64,000 nt of DNA from Nocardia suismassiliense (GTDB lineage Bacteria; Actinomycetota; Actinomycetes; Mycobacteriales; Mycobacteriaceae): assembly GCF_900269665.1 (NCBI RefSeq), contig NZ_LT985361.1:1688429-1752428 (forward strand). The letters are read 5' to 3'. The position numbers and the translations under genes were made by a program. Within the stretch, counting starts at the first letter, position 1. Every line of letters begins with the position of its first letter. This document shows, piece by piece, positions 34,739-43,897 of the stretch. The notes beneath the pieces are model-generated. The model made no database searches. It had not been told where the DNA came from and was given only the letters and a program-made list of their open reading frames with translations.

Positions 34739-35212
34739 TCAGGCCGTCCGACGATTCCCGCCGACCAACACCGCGACGAAGCACAGCGCGGCGAGCCCGG
34801 AGACCACGATGGCGGGTTCGGGGAAGTAGAGGCAGGCGATCCAGAATGTGCCGCCCGCCGCTGCCACGCAGACGCCGTTGAACAGCGACCATCGGGTGAT
34901 CAGGCCTGGTGCACCGTGCGCCGCGGCGATCGCCAGCAGGCCGAAAAGCAGGCCGAGGAAGCCCATTCCGACGCTGTAGCCGGTGTTCAGGTCGAAGACG
35001 GAGAGCTGTCTGCCGCCGTCGAACATCGATCCGGTGACCTGCGCGGACATCACGTTGACGACCTCTTCGGCGGGACCGTCGTCGCCGTTGAAAACGTGTA
35101 CCACCAGCAGATGGGCCAGGCCGACCAGACCGAGCAAGGTGGATCCGGCGAAATGGACCGGCGTAGCCCAGCGGACGGGCTGACTGGTGGACGAGGGTGT
35201 TATCGCGGTCAT
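34739..35212 (-). CDS. four-helix membrane protein of unknown function
   Basis: I do not recognise this 157-aa protein by name. It has four hydrophobic segments (about 22-40, 77-97, 105-123 and 127-147) and an extracytoplasmic loop after the first that contains SMFDGGRQLSVFDLNTGYS. It is divergent from a TetR regulator, and the palindrome between them suggests that regulator controls it. ATG 35212 is the preferred start; an in-frame ATG at 35236 would add 8 residues. Confidence 0.7.
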   Translation of the reverse strand: MTAITPSSTSQPVRWATPVHFAGSTLLGLVGLAHLLVVHVFNGDDGPAEEVVNVMSAQVTGSMFDGGRQLSVFDLNTGYSVGMGFLGLLFGLLAIAAAHGAPGLITRWSLFNGVCVAAAGGTFWIACLYFPEPAIVVSGLAALCFVAVLVGGNRRTA

Positions 35213-35237
35213 CGCGACCTCCGTAACTCGTGCCAAC

Positions 35238-35253
35238 GTTCTGGAAACAGAAC
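35238..35253. promoter_or_regulatory. probable TetR operator
   Basis: GTTCTG-GAAA-CAGAAC has perfect 6-bp arms and lies midway in the 67-bp region between the membrane protein and the TetR gene. An AT-rich TTATGTTATAGG follows and could hold the -10 of the TetR promoter. Position and size fit autoregulation plus control of the divergent gene. Confidence 0.6.
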
Positions 35254-35279
35254 AAAACTTATGTTATAGGCTGGGCGCT

Positions 35280-35807
35280 ATGGCAGGCAAGAGTTCGTGG
35301 CTGGAATCCGGGCTGGTGATCCTAGGTACGGCGGGCCCTGCCGGGCTCACGATCGACAAGCTGGTGGCGGCGACCGGGCTGAGTACCGGGTCGTTCTATC
35401 ACCACTTTTCGAGCATGGGCGGATACAAAGCGGCGCTGCTCGAGCACTTCGAGGAGGTGCAGACGACGCGCTATCTGCGTGAGGTGACGGCGGCCGCCCA
35501 ACTCGATGCCAGGGAAAAGCTGGACCTGCTCTTGGATCTGGTGTTGCGGGACGAGGGGCCGGCCACGTTGGAAACGGCGATACGCTCGTGGGCGATCGAC
35601 GATCCGCTCGCGGCCGAAGTCAAGGAGCGCATCGATGCGGCTCGGCTGGACTTCCTGCGAACTCTGCTGGGGGAGAGTGGATATGGTGCGGACGACGCGC
35701 GGCAGCTCGCGCAGTTGCTCTATCTGCTGGTACTCGGCGCGGGCAGCATGATCCCCGCGGTGTCGCCGGAGGAACTGCGAGTGCTGGCTCGGCGGGTGTT
35801 GACGTGA
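35280..35807 (+). CDS. TetR family transcriptional regulator
   Basis: This 175-aa regulator has the N-terminal helix-turn-helix LTIDKLVAATGLSTGSFYHHFSSMGGYKAALLEHF. The C-terminal domain (AREKLDLLLDLVLRDEGPATLETAIRSWA) resembles TetR proteins with a C-terminal TetR_C-type fold. ATG 35280 follows directly after the putative operator and AT-rich promoter. It is divergent from the four-helix membrane protein and likely represses it. The ligand is unknown. Confidence 0.88.
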   Translation: MAGKSSWLESGLVILGTAGPAGLTIDKLVAATGLSTGSFYHHFSSMGGYKAALLEHFEEVQTTRYLREVTAAAQLDAREKLDLLLDLVLRDEGPATLETAIRSWAIDDPLAAEVKERIDAARLDFLRTLLGESGYGADDARQLAQLLYLLVLGAGSMIPAVSPEELRVLARRVLT

Positions 35808-35847
35808 GTGCGCGGCGAATGTCGCTTCTGGTGCTGGGTGGCCCTTC

Positions 35848-36672
35848 GTGAGCGGCGAGTCGACCGGCGCCGGAAGGACAAGGGCGGCAACGCTTACCGA
35901 CGATCTAGGCACTGCGGTGGAAATTGCCCGCCCGCCCCGGCGGGTAGTGTCGCTGGTGCCCTCGTTGACCGAGGCCGTCGCGGTTTCCTGTCCGGAGATT
36001 CTGCTCGCCGCGACCGAATGGTGCACGCACCCAGCCGATCTCGCCGTCGAACGGGTACGCGGTACCAAGAACCCGAATGTACGCCGCATCATCGAACTCG
36101 CACCTGATCTGGTGCTGTGCAATATGGAAGAGAACCGGCAGATCGATGTCGGCCGACTGCGCACGGCCGGAATTCCGGTGTGGGTGACCAGAATCGAAAC
36201 CGTGGACGAGGCACTCACCTCGCTGGCGCGCCTGTTCACCGGTGCCCTCGGTGTCGATGTCCCGCCTTGGCTCACCACGGCCGAATCCGTCTGGGCGCCA
36301 CCGCCGCCCACCCCACCGCGCAATGCGGTGATCCCCATCTGGCGCAATCCGTGGATGGCGGTGGGCCGCAACACTTTCACCGGCGATCTGGCGGCCCGCC
36401 TCGGGCTGCGCCTGGTGCACGCCGACCGCCCGGACCGCTACCCTCGCCTCACCGAGGACGAGTTGTCCACCGGCATCGAGCTCGCCGTGCTACCCGACGA
36501 GCCGTACGTCTTCACCAGAGCCGATGGCCCCGACGCGTTCCCGGGCATCCCGGTGGCGCTGGTCGAGGGCCGCAGCCTCACCTGGTACGGCCCATCCTTG
36601 GCCACCGCGCGGGAAACCCTCACCCGGCAACTGGCGGCGACCTTCCTCGGCGGAGCTCAGCCGAGCTCGTAG
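35848..36672 (+). CDS. cytosolic BtuF-like helical-backbone metal receptor
   Basis: This 274-aa protein has the two-lobe fold of class III periplasmic binding proteins for cobalamin or siderophores: RVVSLVPSLTEAVA, VRGTKNPNVRRIIELAPDLVLCN, RLRTAGIPVWV and NPWMAVGRNTFTGDLAARLGL. It has no signal peptide or lipobox, and no permease or ATPase gene is adjacent. It is therefore likely a cytosolic binding protein of unknown ligand. It is 40 bp downstream of the TetR gene on the same strand. Its end overlaps the converging DUF3224 gene by 16 bp. Confidence 0.78.
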   Translation: MSGESTGAGRTRAATLTDDLGTAVEIARPPRRVVSLVPSLTEAVAVSCPEILLAATEWCTHPADLAVERVRGTKNPNVRRIIELAPDLVLCNMEENRQIDVGRLRTAGIPVWVTRIETVDEALTSLARLFTGALGVDVPPWLTTAESVWAPPPPTPPRNAVIPIWRNPWMAVGRNTFTGDLAARLGLRLVHADRPDRYPRLTEDELSTGIELAVLPDEPYVFTRADGPDAFPGIPVALVEGRSLTWYGPSLATARETLTRQLAATFLGGAQPSS

Positions 36673-37064
36673 TCGAACCAGATGTGGTGCCTGCCGTCCG
36701 CGTCCACGCTCAGGCCGCCGGTGCCGGTGATGCCCGCCAGGGCGCCGGTGCCGCTGGTGGGGACGATGGTGAAGAACTCGGCGGTCCGGTCGGTGCCCGA
36801 GGTCGTCGCCGAATGGGCGAAGTTGAAGCTGCCTGCGTTGCCGTTCAGCGCACCCTCGAACGACTCCATCGCCACGTAGGTTCCGGTCCCGCTGTCCTGA
36901 TCGAAGGCCGCAGTGAACAGGGTTGCCGCGCGGCCGGTGATCTCGCCTTCGAATTCCTTCACGATATGCGCGACGCCGACCGGCAGCGCGGTGCCGATGG
37001 GCGGATCGGGGACCACCTCGGTCGGGACGAACGAGGTGACGGAGAAGGTGCCGGTGGCTTTCAT
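36657..37064 (-). CDS. DUF3224 family protein
   Basis: This 135-aa protein resembles the DUF3224 family of small beta-barrel proteins. Family-like segments are KATGTFSVTSF at the N-terminus, FDQDSGTGTYVAMESFEGALNG and GGLSVDADGRHHIWFDYEL at the end. It has no signal peptide. ATG 37064 starts at the first strand. The function of the family is not known to me. It overlaps the converging binding-protein gene by 16 bp. Confidence 0.78.
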   Translation of the reverse strand: MKATGTFSVTSFVPTEVVPDPPIGTALPVGVAHIVKEFEGEITGRAATLFTAAFDQDSGTGTYVAMESFEGALNGNAGSFNFAHSATTSGTDRTAEFFTIVPTSGTGALAGITGTGGLSVDADGRHHIWFDYELG

Positions 37065-37105
37065 GCGCGCGATCGTAGCGACGGGCACCGACAATTCTCC
37101 GGCCG

Positions 37106-38599
37106 CTACGCCGACGTCGCGAACCGGTAATCGGACAGGTCGAAATGCCCACTGCGCCAGGCAGCCTCGACCGTGGTCGACGGCCGCAACGGCACATCGC
37201 CGTGCTTGTCGAAGTAGTAGCTGTTGGACACCGCGCAGCTGTCCTGCCAGAACACCTGTCCACCGCGCCGGTCGAGCATCTCCTGGAAGAAGCGGTCGTT
37301 GGCCTCGCGGGTGACCTCGACGATCGTCGCGTTGCCCGCGCGGGCGTGCCGCAGGCAGCGCAGGATGTGCCTGGTCTGGTTCTCGATCAGCGCGAAGTAG
37401 GACGAGCCGTTGTAGCCGTACGGTCCGATGATGGAGAAGAAGTTCGGGAAGCCGGGCACGCTCACGCCCTCATAGGCCTGCAGCCGGTTCTCGTCCCACC
37501 ACTTCTCCAGGTCCAGCCCGCCGATGCCGCGCAGGTCGTAAGTCGGCATGTTGCCGGATTCCATCACCTTGAAGCCGGTCGCCAGAATCAGTACGTCGAC
37601 CGGGTAGTCGGTGCCGCTGGCCGTGCGCACGCCGGTGCTGGTGATCTGTTCGATCGGGTCGGTCTCCAGCACCACATTGTCGCGGTTGAACGTGGCCAGA
37701 TAGTCGTTCGAGAAGCTCGGTCGCTTGCAGCCCAATGCGTAACGCGGCGTGAGCTTTTCGCGGATCGCCGGATCGTGCACCTGGTTGCAGAGGTGGGTGA
37801 GGCCCGCGCGTTCGCCGAGCGCGGCCGTCGGCAACTTCGTGTGATAGTGCGCGGCGATCGGGAAGGTGATCTCCACATAGGTCTGGCTGATCAATCGGGT
37901 CAGCGACCGGGCGCCGGGCACCCGCAGTGCCCACTGCACCGGTTTGGGCAGCGGCAGATCCAGTCGAGGCAGACACCAGATGGGCGTGCGCTGGAATACG
38001 ACGAGCTGCTCGACCTCCGGCGCGGTCTCCGGAATCACCTGTACCGCAGACGCTCCCGTGCCGATGATCGCGACTCGCTTGCCGCGCAGGTCTTGCTGGT
38101 GGTCCCAGCGCGAGGTGTGCATGGTGACGCCGGCGAAGTCGTCGACTCCCGGGATCTCGGGCAGTTTGGGCCGGGTCAGCACGCCGGTGGCGCTGATGAC
38201 GAAGCGCGCGGTCAGCTCGTCACCGCTCGCGGTGTGCAGCCGCCAGCGGCAGCCGTCCTCGTCGAACTCGGCCTCGGTGATGGTGGTATCGAACCGGATT
38301 CGTGGTCGCAGCTGGTACTTGTCCACGCACGATTCGGCATACGCCTTCAGCTCCCGCCCCGGCGCGTAGGTCCGGGACCAGCTGGCGCGCTGCTCGAAGG
38401 AGAACTGATAGCTGAACGACGGAATGTCCACGGCGATACCGGGATAGGTGTTCCAGTGCCAGGTGCCGCCGACGCCGTCGGCCTCGTCGACGATGAGGAA
38501 GTCGTCGAATCCGGCCTCCTGCAACTTGATCGCGGCGCCGATTCCGGAGAATCCCGCCCCCACGATGATCACCTCATGGTCGATCCCGGTGCCGTTCAT
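37106..38599 (-). CDS. FAD-dependent monooxygenase, Baeyer-Villiger type
   Basis: This 497-aa flavoprotein has an N-terminal FAD motif VGAGFSGIGAAIKLQEAG, GGTWHWNTYPGIAVD, and a second NADPH Rossmann motif VAIIGTGASAVQVIPE. Between them, FAGVTMHTSRWDH fits the Baeyer-Villiger fingerprint FxGxxxHxxxW. Such enzymes insert oxygen into ketones or oxidise sulfides using NADPH. It is not a clear EthA orthologue. It is divergent from a TetR regulator, which is likely its repressor. Confidence 0.9.
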   Translation of the reverse strand: MNGTGIDHEVIIVGAGFSGIGAAIKLQEAGFDDFLIVDEADGVGGTWHWNTYPGIAVDIPSFSYQFSFEQRASWSRTYAPGRELKAYAESCVDKYQLRPRIRFDTTITEAEFDEDGCRWRLHTASGDELTARFVISATGVLTRPKLPEIPGVDDFAGVTMHTSRWDHQQDLRGKRVAIIGTGASAVQVIPETAPEVEQLVVFQRTPIWCLPRLDLPLPKPVQWALRVPGARSLTRLISQTYVEITFPIAAHYHTKLPTAALGERAGLTHLCNQVHDPAIREKLTPRYALGCKRPSFSNDYLATFNRDNVVLETDPIEQITSTGVRTASGTDYPVDVLILATGFKVMESGNMPTYDLRGIGGLDLEKWWDENRLQAYEGVSVPGFPNFFSIIGPYGYNGSSYFALIENQTRHILRCLRHARAGNATIVEVTREANDRFFQEMLDRRGGQVFWQDSCAVSNSYYFDKHGDVPLRPSTTVEAAWRSGHFDLSDYRFATSA

Positions 38600-38678
38600 G
38601 ACCCCGCCTCGCCGGTGCTCGGTTCCCTCATACCGACAGGGTTCTGCGTCACGATTCGCTCGGTCATGCCACCTCCAT

Positions 38679-38710
38679 GTGCCACGAAGCCAATTGGCCG
38701 CACGTGCCAC
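38679..38710. promoter_or_regulatory. repeats in the monooxygenase-TetR divergent region
   Basis: GTGCCAC occurs at 38679-38685 and 38704-38710, 25 bp apart, flanking the perfect palindrome GCCAATTGGC (38689-38698). The array is a plausible operator for the adjacent TetR protein. Confidence 0.4.
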
Positions 38711-38743
38711 CAATTAGGCGCGCGGTCCGGTAGTTTGTCAACC

Positions 38744-39400
38744 ATGACCCTGCGCGTACCGGCCCGGACCTGGGGTGGGCGCACCGCCGAGCAGCGGAGC
38801 GCCGAACGACGCGCGCGGCTGATCGATGCGGCCCTCGACATCTGGCTCGAAAACGGTTGGGCGGCCGTGACAATGCGCGGCGTCTGCCAGCGCACCGCAC
38901 TCAACGACCGCTACTTTTACGAGCATTTCGCCGACCGCGACGCCTTGCTCGGCGTTGCCTGGGACGCCGTATGCACCGAGGTCTTCGCCGACCTGGCCGC
39001 GATCGTCACCGAACACGGCGCGCAACCCCCACTGGACATCCTGCGCGCGGCCGTGACCCGCGCGGTGCGCCTGCAATCCGACGACAACGGACGCGCCCGC
39101 ATCCTCTTGGCCGACCACGCCGGCAGCGCCGTGCTCGAGCAGCGCCGCAAAACCATGCTCACCGACGCCACCGACCTGCTCGTCGCCACATCAAGTCCAT
39201 ACCTGCGCCTGGACGCCGACGAGCTCGAGTTCCGGATGAGCACCCTCGTCGGCATCGGCGGTTTCATCGAACTGCTCACCGCGTGGCGCACCGGCACGAT
39301 GAACATCGACGGCAACCACATCATCGACCATGTCTGCCGTCTCGGCGCCTTGCTCGGTACGCAGTATCTGCCTGCGAACCTGATTCCTGATGCGGGATAA
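38744..39400 (+). CDS. TetR family transcriptional regulator
   Basis: This 218-aa regulator begins with a basic RRARLIDAALDIWLENG helix and the helix-turn-helix VTMRGVCQRTALNDRYFYEHFADRDALL. The C-terminal domain is all-helical and not assignable. It is divergent from the Baeyer-Villiger-type monooxygenase across 144 bp that contain repeated GTGCCAC motifs. It probably represses that gene in the absence of a hydrophobic ligand. It converges with the amidohydrolase gene. Confidence 0.88.
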   Translation: MTLRVPARTWGGRTAEQRSAERRARLIDAALDIWLENGWAAVTMRGVCQRTALNDRYFYEHFADRDALLGVAWDAVCTEVFADLAAIVTEHGAQPPLDILRAAVTRAVRLQSDDNGRARILLADHAGSAVLEQRRKTMLTDATDLLVATSSPYLRLDADELEFRMSTLVGIGGFIELLTAWRTGTMNIDGNHIIDHVCRLGALLGTQYLPANLIPDAG

Positions 39401-39447
39401 GGCTTTTTACTGCAGGTCGGTCAGGCTGTCGAGTTCAGCAAGGTGCG

Positions 39448-40530
39448 TTACGCGGCCGGGGCATTGATGCGATAGACGCGCCGCGCGGTATTCCGGAAGA
39501 TGTGTTCCAGCTCCGGCTGACCGCCACCGTGCCCGGTGACCGCGGTGGCGACCGCTTCGATGCTGTCGGCGATGGTGGTAATCGGTTTGTCCACCGGGAA
39601 ATTCGAGCCCCAGATCAGCCGGTCCGCGCCGAATGTGTCGAGCGCGTGCTCTATCAGCGGGTGAATACGGTCCACCAGCACCGGAACCGGGGTGGTCGTG
39701 CCGCGGGGCGGCACCGGATGTCCGAGGACCGGCATCATCAGCCCGCTCACCTTCGCAACCACATTCGGCTGTTCGGCGAGCGCGGACAGGTCGTCGCGCC
39801 AGCGCAGGAACAGTGCCCGCCGCACACTCGGGTTCGCTCCAGTGTGCTTGCCGACCGGCCCGAAAAGCCCTGCGGGAGTGGCGAGGTGGTTGAGCACGAT
39901 CTGCACCTCGGGGAACCGCGCGGCCAGCGCCGTCACATCCGGCAGCGCATGCGAGTACACCCAGGCCTCGAAGCAGAGATCGCGCTCGGCCAGCAGCCCG
40001 AAGCCGTTCAGGAACTCCTTGGTGGTGAGCGCGCCCGCGTGCGGGGCATAGGGCAGCACATCCGGGTCGGGATGGTGTGCCACGTGCGCGCGCATGCCGC
40101 GCACCAGGGGTGCGGCGGCGAGGTGCGCGTCGAGCAGGGCCGCGAAGTCGGGTGCCGCGGGATCGGCACACCCGAGAATCGCACCGAGCTCGGGATTGTC
40201 GCCGCCGAATGGCAGCCGAGCCACCCACGCCGTCTCCTCGGCTTCGGCCAGCGCGCCCTTCCCGGTCCAGGCCACCTCGATATGCACGACCGCGTCGATC
40301 GGCTCGGTACCGGCATCCGCGCGATAATCCGCGGGCAGATATGGCCGGGCGAAAGCGGTCGGATCCCCGATGAATTCGCGATTCCGACGTGGCGCGAGAC
40401 GTTTGGCGAGATCGATCGGTACCGGCAATATCCGCAGCAACCGCGCCGTCGAACTGAAGACGCGCGGTGTAGTGAACGGATCCCACTGGTGGATATGCGC
40501 GTCGATGATCCGAATACCCGGAAGACTCAT
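39448..40530 (-). CDS. amidohydrolase 2 family metal hydrolase
   Basis: This 360-aa TIM-barrel hydrolase has the metal-binding DAHIHQWDP at the N-terminus. Further conserved points are HIEVAWTG, GMRAHVAHHPDPDV, IVLNHLATPAG and the C-terminal IWGSNFPVDKP with the catalytic Asp. Members include 2-pyrone-4,6-dicarboxylate lactonase and related decarboxylases; the substrate here is not known. ATG 40530 is 7 residues before the metal motif. It lies 148 bp downstream of icmF on the same strand. Confidence 0.87.
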   Translation of the reverse strand: MSLPGIRIIDAHIHQWDPFTTPRVFSSTARLLRILPVPIDLAKRLAPRRNREFIGDPTAFARPYLPADYRADAGTEPIDAVVHIEVAWTGKGALAEAEETAWVARLPFGGDNPELGAILGCADPAAPDFAALLDAHLAAAPLVRGMRAHVAHHPDPDVLPYAPHAGALTTKEFLNGFGLLAERDLCFEAWVYSHALPDVTALAARFPEVQIVLNHLATPAGLFGPVGKHTGANPSVRRALFLRWRDDLSALAEQPNVVAKVSGLMMPVLGHPVPPRGTTTPVPVLVDRIHPLIEHALDTFGADRLIWGSNFPVDKPITTIADSIEAVATAVTGHGGGQPELEHIFRNTARRVYRINAPAA

Positions 40531-40678
40531 ATCCGTCGTCCCAACCGCACCGATGGCCCTGACCCGGCGATTGTCACACGCTGCCGCCGTGCCGGACCCG
40601 AATTCAGCGGGATCCGTACGTGCGGGGCGGCTTTGCTGTACGTCGCCGTTCAATGCGGGCGACTCCTGGGCACCCAGC

Positions 40679-43600
40679 TCAGACGTTGCGGCGGTATTGG
40701 CCGCCGACGGTGAAAAACGTGTCGGTGATCTGCTGCAGGGTGCAGACGCGGGCGGCGTCCATGAGTACCTCGAAGATGTTGTCGTCGGTGCGGGCGACGG
40801 CTTCCAGGCGGGCCAGGGCGGCGTGCGCGGGGTCGCGGTGCCGGTGCTGGAATTCGCGGACCCGGTTCAGCTGGGACTGCTTCTCGGCCTCGGTGCCGCG
40901 GGCCAGCTCGATGTCGTGTTTCGGCTCGCCGTGCGGGTTGCGGAAGGTGTTGACGCCGATGATGGGCAGCGAGCCGTCGTGCTTGCGGTGCTCGTACCGC
41001 ATGGACTCGTCCTGGATCTTGCCGCGCTGATAGCCGGTTTCCATCGCGCCGAGCACGCCGCCGCGCTCGCTGATCCGGTCGAACTCCGAGAGCACCGCCT
41101 CTTCCACCAGGTCGGTGAGCTCATCGATGAGAAAACTGCCCTGCAGCGGGTTTTCGTTCACCGCGACGCCCCACTCGCGGTTGATGATCAGCTGAATGGC
41201 CAGCGCGCGGCGCACCGACTCCTCGGTGGGGGTGGTCACCGCCTCGTCGTAGGCGTTGGTGTGCAGGCTGTTGCAGTTGTCGTAGATGGCGATCAGCGCC
41301 TGCAGGGTGGTGCGAATGTCGTTGAAGCTCATCTCCTGTGCGTGCAGCGAACGGCCGGAGGTCTGGATGTGGTACTTCAGCTTCTGCGAACGATCGTTGG
41401 CGCCGTACCGATCACGCATGGCGATGGCCCAGATGCGGCGGGCGACCCGGCCGATCACCGAGTACTCGGGATCCATGCCGTTGGAGAAGAAGAACGACAG
41501 GTTCGGCGCGAAGTCATCGATCTTCATCCCGCGCGCGAGATACGCCTCCACATAGGTGAATCCGTTGGCGAGGGTGAAGGCGAGCTGGCTGATCGGGTTC
41601 GCGCCTGCTTCGGCGATGTGATATCCGGAGATGGAGACCGAGTAGAAATTGCGAACACCGTTGCGCACGAACCATTCCTGGATATCGGCCATCATGCGCA
41701 GGCTGAACTCGGTGGAGAAGATGCAGGTGTTCTGGCCCTGATCCTCTTTGAGGATGTCGGCCTGCACCGTGCCGCGCACCGTCGCCAAGGTCTTCGCCCG
41801 GATATCGGCGGCCTCGTCGGCGGTCGGCCGGCGTCCCTCGGCGGCCGAGAAGCGTTCCAGCGCTTGGTCTATCGCGGTATTGAGGAAGTAGGCCAGGATG
41901 GTGGGGGCGGGCCCGTTGATGGTCATCGACACCGAGGTCGTCGGCGCGGTCAGGTCGAAACCGTCGTACAGCGCCTGCATGTCGTCGAGCGACGCGATCG
42001 AGACGCCGGAGGTGCCGACCTTGCCGTAGATGTCGGGGCGTTCGGCGGGATCGTGGCCGTAGAGGGTGACCGAGTCGAACGCGGTGGACAGCCTTTTCGC
42101 GTCGGCATGCTCGCTGAGCACCTTGAAGCGCCGGTTGGTGCGGAACGGGTCGCCTTCACCGGCGAACATCCTGGCCGGGTCCTCGTTGTCCCGCTTGAAC
42201 GGGAAGACGCCTGCGGTGAACGGGAAGCGACCGGGCAGGTTCTCCGCACGCAGGAAACGCAGCAGCTCACCGTGATCGGTGAACCGAGGCAATGCGACCC
42301 GCGGAATCGAGTTGCCGGACAAAGTCTCCCGGCGCAGCGGGGTACGGATCTCGCGGTCGCGCACCCGCACCACCTGCTCGTCGCCGCGGTAGGACTCGGC
42401 GAGCGCGGGCCACTCGGCGAGCAGCGCGGCGTTGTCGGCGGTCAGCTCGGCACGCGCGGTCGCGGCCAAGTCGGCGACGGCCTGATCGTCGGGCAGTTCG
42501 GCGGCGACCTGTTCGATACGTTGAACCCGCTGTGCCGCAACGACTTGCGCGGCGGTGTTCGCATGGTAGTCGCGAACCGTCTCGGCGATCTCGGCCAGGT
42601 AGCGCACCCGGGCGGGCGGGATGATCTGCGCGAACCGGGTGGACACGCGGGTGTTCACCCGGGGCAGCGCCCCTTGCTCCAGCCGCAGGCCGCGTTCGGC
42701 CAGCAGCCCGGCCAGGTGCTGGTACAGCGCCGTGACACCGTCGTCGTTGAAAGTCGCCGCGCTGGTGCCGAATACCGGCATATCCTCCGGTGCCGCGCTG
42801 AAATCCGCGCGATTGCGAATGAGCTGGCGGGACACGTCCCGCAACGCGTCGGCCGCGCCACGGCGCTCGAACTTGTTGATCGCTACCACATCCGCGAAAT
42901 CCAGCATGTCGATCTTTTCGAGCTGGGAGGCGGCGCCGAACTCCGGAGTCATCACATACATGGACACGTCGACGTAGTCGGTCACCGCGGCGTCACCCTG
43001 GCCGATGCCCGGCGTCTCCAAGATCACCAGGTCGTATCCCGCTGCCTTGCAGGCGGTCACGATCAGGCCGATATTGTCCGGCAGTTCGCGCCCGCCCCTG
43101 GTGGCCAGCGAACGGAAGAAGATGTGGTCGCCGTCGAGGGCGTTCATCCGGATGCGGTCGCCGAGCAGCGCACCGCCGCCGCGGCGCCGGGTCGGATCGA
43201 CCGCGAGAATCGCGACGCGCAGCTTGTCCTGCTGGTCCGACCGGAGCCTGCGCACCAATTCATCGGTGAGCGAGGACTTTCCGGAGCCACCCGTACCGGT
43301 GATGCCGAGTACCGGCACGGTGCGCGCGGCGGCGGCCTGGGTCAAGGTCTGCCGGTCGCTGTCGGTCAGGGTGTCCTGCTGGATACAGGTGATAGCGCGG
43401 GCCAGGGCGGCGCGCTCGCCGGCCAGCACCGCGTCCAGTACCGGTGGTTCGGTGGCGAGGTCGATATCGCAGGCGCGGATCAGCTGATTGATCATGCCGG
43501 GCAAGCCGAGTCGCTGTCCGTCCTCGGGGGAGAAAATCGTGACGCCGCATTCGGCGAGCCGCGCGATTTCCTCGGCGACGATCACGCCGCCGCCACCACC

Positions 43601-43897
43601 GAATATCCGGACGTGTTCCGCCCCGGCCTTTTTCAGCGCGTCGGCGAGATATTCGAAGTATTCGACATGACCGCCCTGATACGAACTGATCGCCACGCCT
43701 TGCGCGTCCTCGGTGAGCACCGCGTCCACCACTTCGCTGACGGCGCGGTTGTGACCGAGGTGAATCACCTCCGCGCCCTGCGCCTGCAGGATGCGCCGCA
43801 TGATGTTGATCGCCGCGTCGTGCCCGTCGAACAGCGCGGCGGCGGTCACGAAACGGACGGGGTTGCTCGGCGTATGAAGCGCGCTGCTGTCGGCCAC
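40679..43897 (-). CDS. icmF: fused isobutyryl-CoA mutase
   Basis: IcmF interconverts isobutyryl-CoA and n-butyryl-CoA with adenosylcobalamin. The 1072-aa protein keeps the fused order. An N-terminal B12-binding domain (FDGHDAAINIMRRIL, with the cobalt-ligand His) comes first. A middle MeaB-type GTPase chaperone follows, with Walker A GITGTGGSGKSS and base-recognition NKFE. The C-terminal substrate domain carries DIYGKVGTSGVSIASLDDM and TTSVSMTINGPAP. The start is GTG 43897 with GGAGGA just upstream. This matches the family's usual length of about 1,080-1,100. Its product joins the valine operon located 5 kb away. Confidence 0.96.
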   Translation of the reverse strand: MADSSALHTPSNPVRFVTAAALFDGHDAAINIMRRILQAQGAEVIHLGHNRAVSEVVDAVLTEDAQGVAISSYQGGHVEYFEYLADALKKAGAEHVRIFGGGGGVIVAEEIARLAECGVTIFSPEDGQRLGLPGMINQLIRACDIDLATEPPVLDAVLAGERAALARAITCIQQDTLTDSDRQTLTQAAAARTVPVLGITGTGGSGKSSLTDELVRRLRSDQQDKLRVAILAVDPTRRRGGGALLGDRIRMNALDGDHIFFRSLATRGGRELPDNIGLIVTACKAAGYDLVILETPGIGQGDAAVTDYVDVSMYVMTPEFGAASQLEKIDMLDFADVVAINKFERRGAADALRDVSRQLIRNRADFSAAPEDMPVFGTSAATFNDDGVTALYQHLAGLLAERGLRLEQGALPRVNTRVSTRFAQIIPPARVRYLAEIAETVRDYHANTAAQVVAAQRVQRIEQVAAELPDDQAVADLAATARAELTADNAALLAEWPALAESYRGDEQVVRVRDREIRTPLRRETLSGNSIPRVALPRFTDHGELLRFLRAENLPGRFPFTAGVFPFKRDNEDPARMFAGEGDPFRTNRRFKVLSEHADAKRLSTAFDSVTLYGHDPAERPDIYGKVGTSGVSIASLDDMQALYDGFDLTAPTTSVSMTINGPAPTILAYFLNTAIDQALERFSAAEGRRPTADEAADIRAKTLATVRGTVQADILKEDQGQNTCIFSTEFSLRMMADIQEWFVRNGVRNFYSVSISGYHIAEAGANPISQLAFTLANGFTYVEAYLARGMKIDDFAPNLSFFFSNGMDPEYSVIGRVARRIWAIAMRDRYGANDRSQKLKYHIQTSGRSLHAQEMSFNDIRTTLQALIAIYDNCNSLHTNAYDEAVTTPTEESVRRALAIQLIINREWGVAVNENPLQGSFLIDELTDLVEEAVLSEFDRISERGGVLGAMETGYQRGKIQDESMRYEHRKHDGSLPIIGVNTFRNPHGEPKHDIELARGTEAEKQSQLNRVREFQHRHRDPAHAALARLEAVARTDDNIFEVLMDAARVCTLQQITDTFFTVGGQYRRNV

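Noticed and set aside
37106-38599. Ethionamide-activating monooxygenase EthA
   Set aside because: It has the Baeyer-Villiger fingerprint, but its N-terminal sequence differs from EthA as I recall it, so only the family is claimed.
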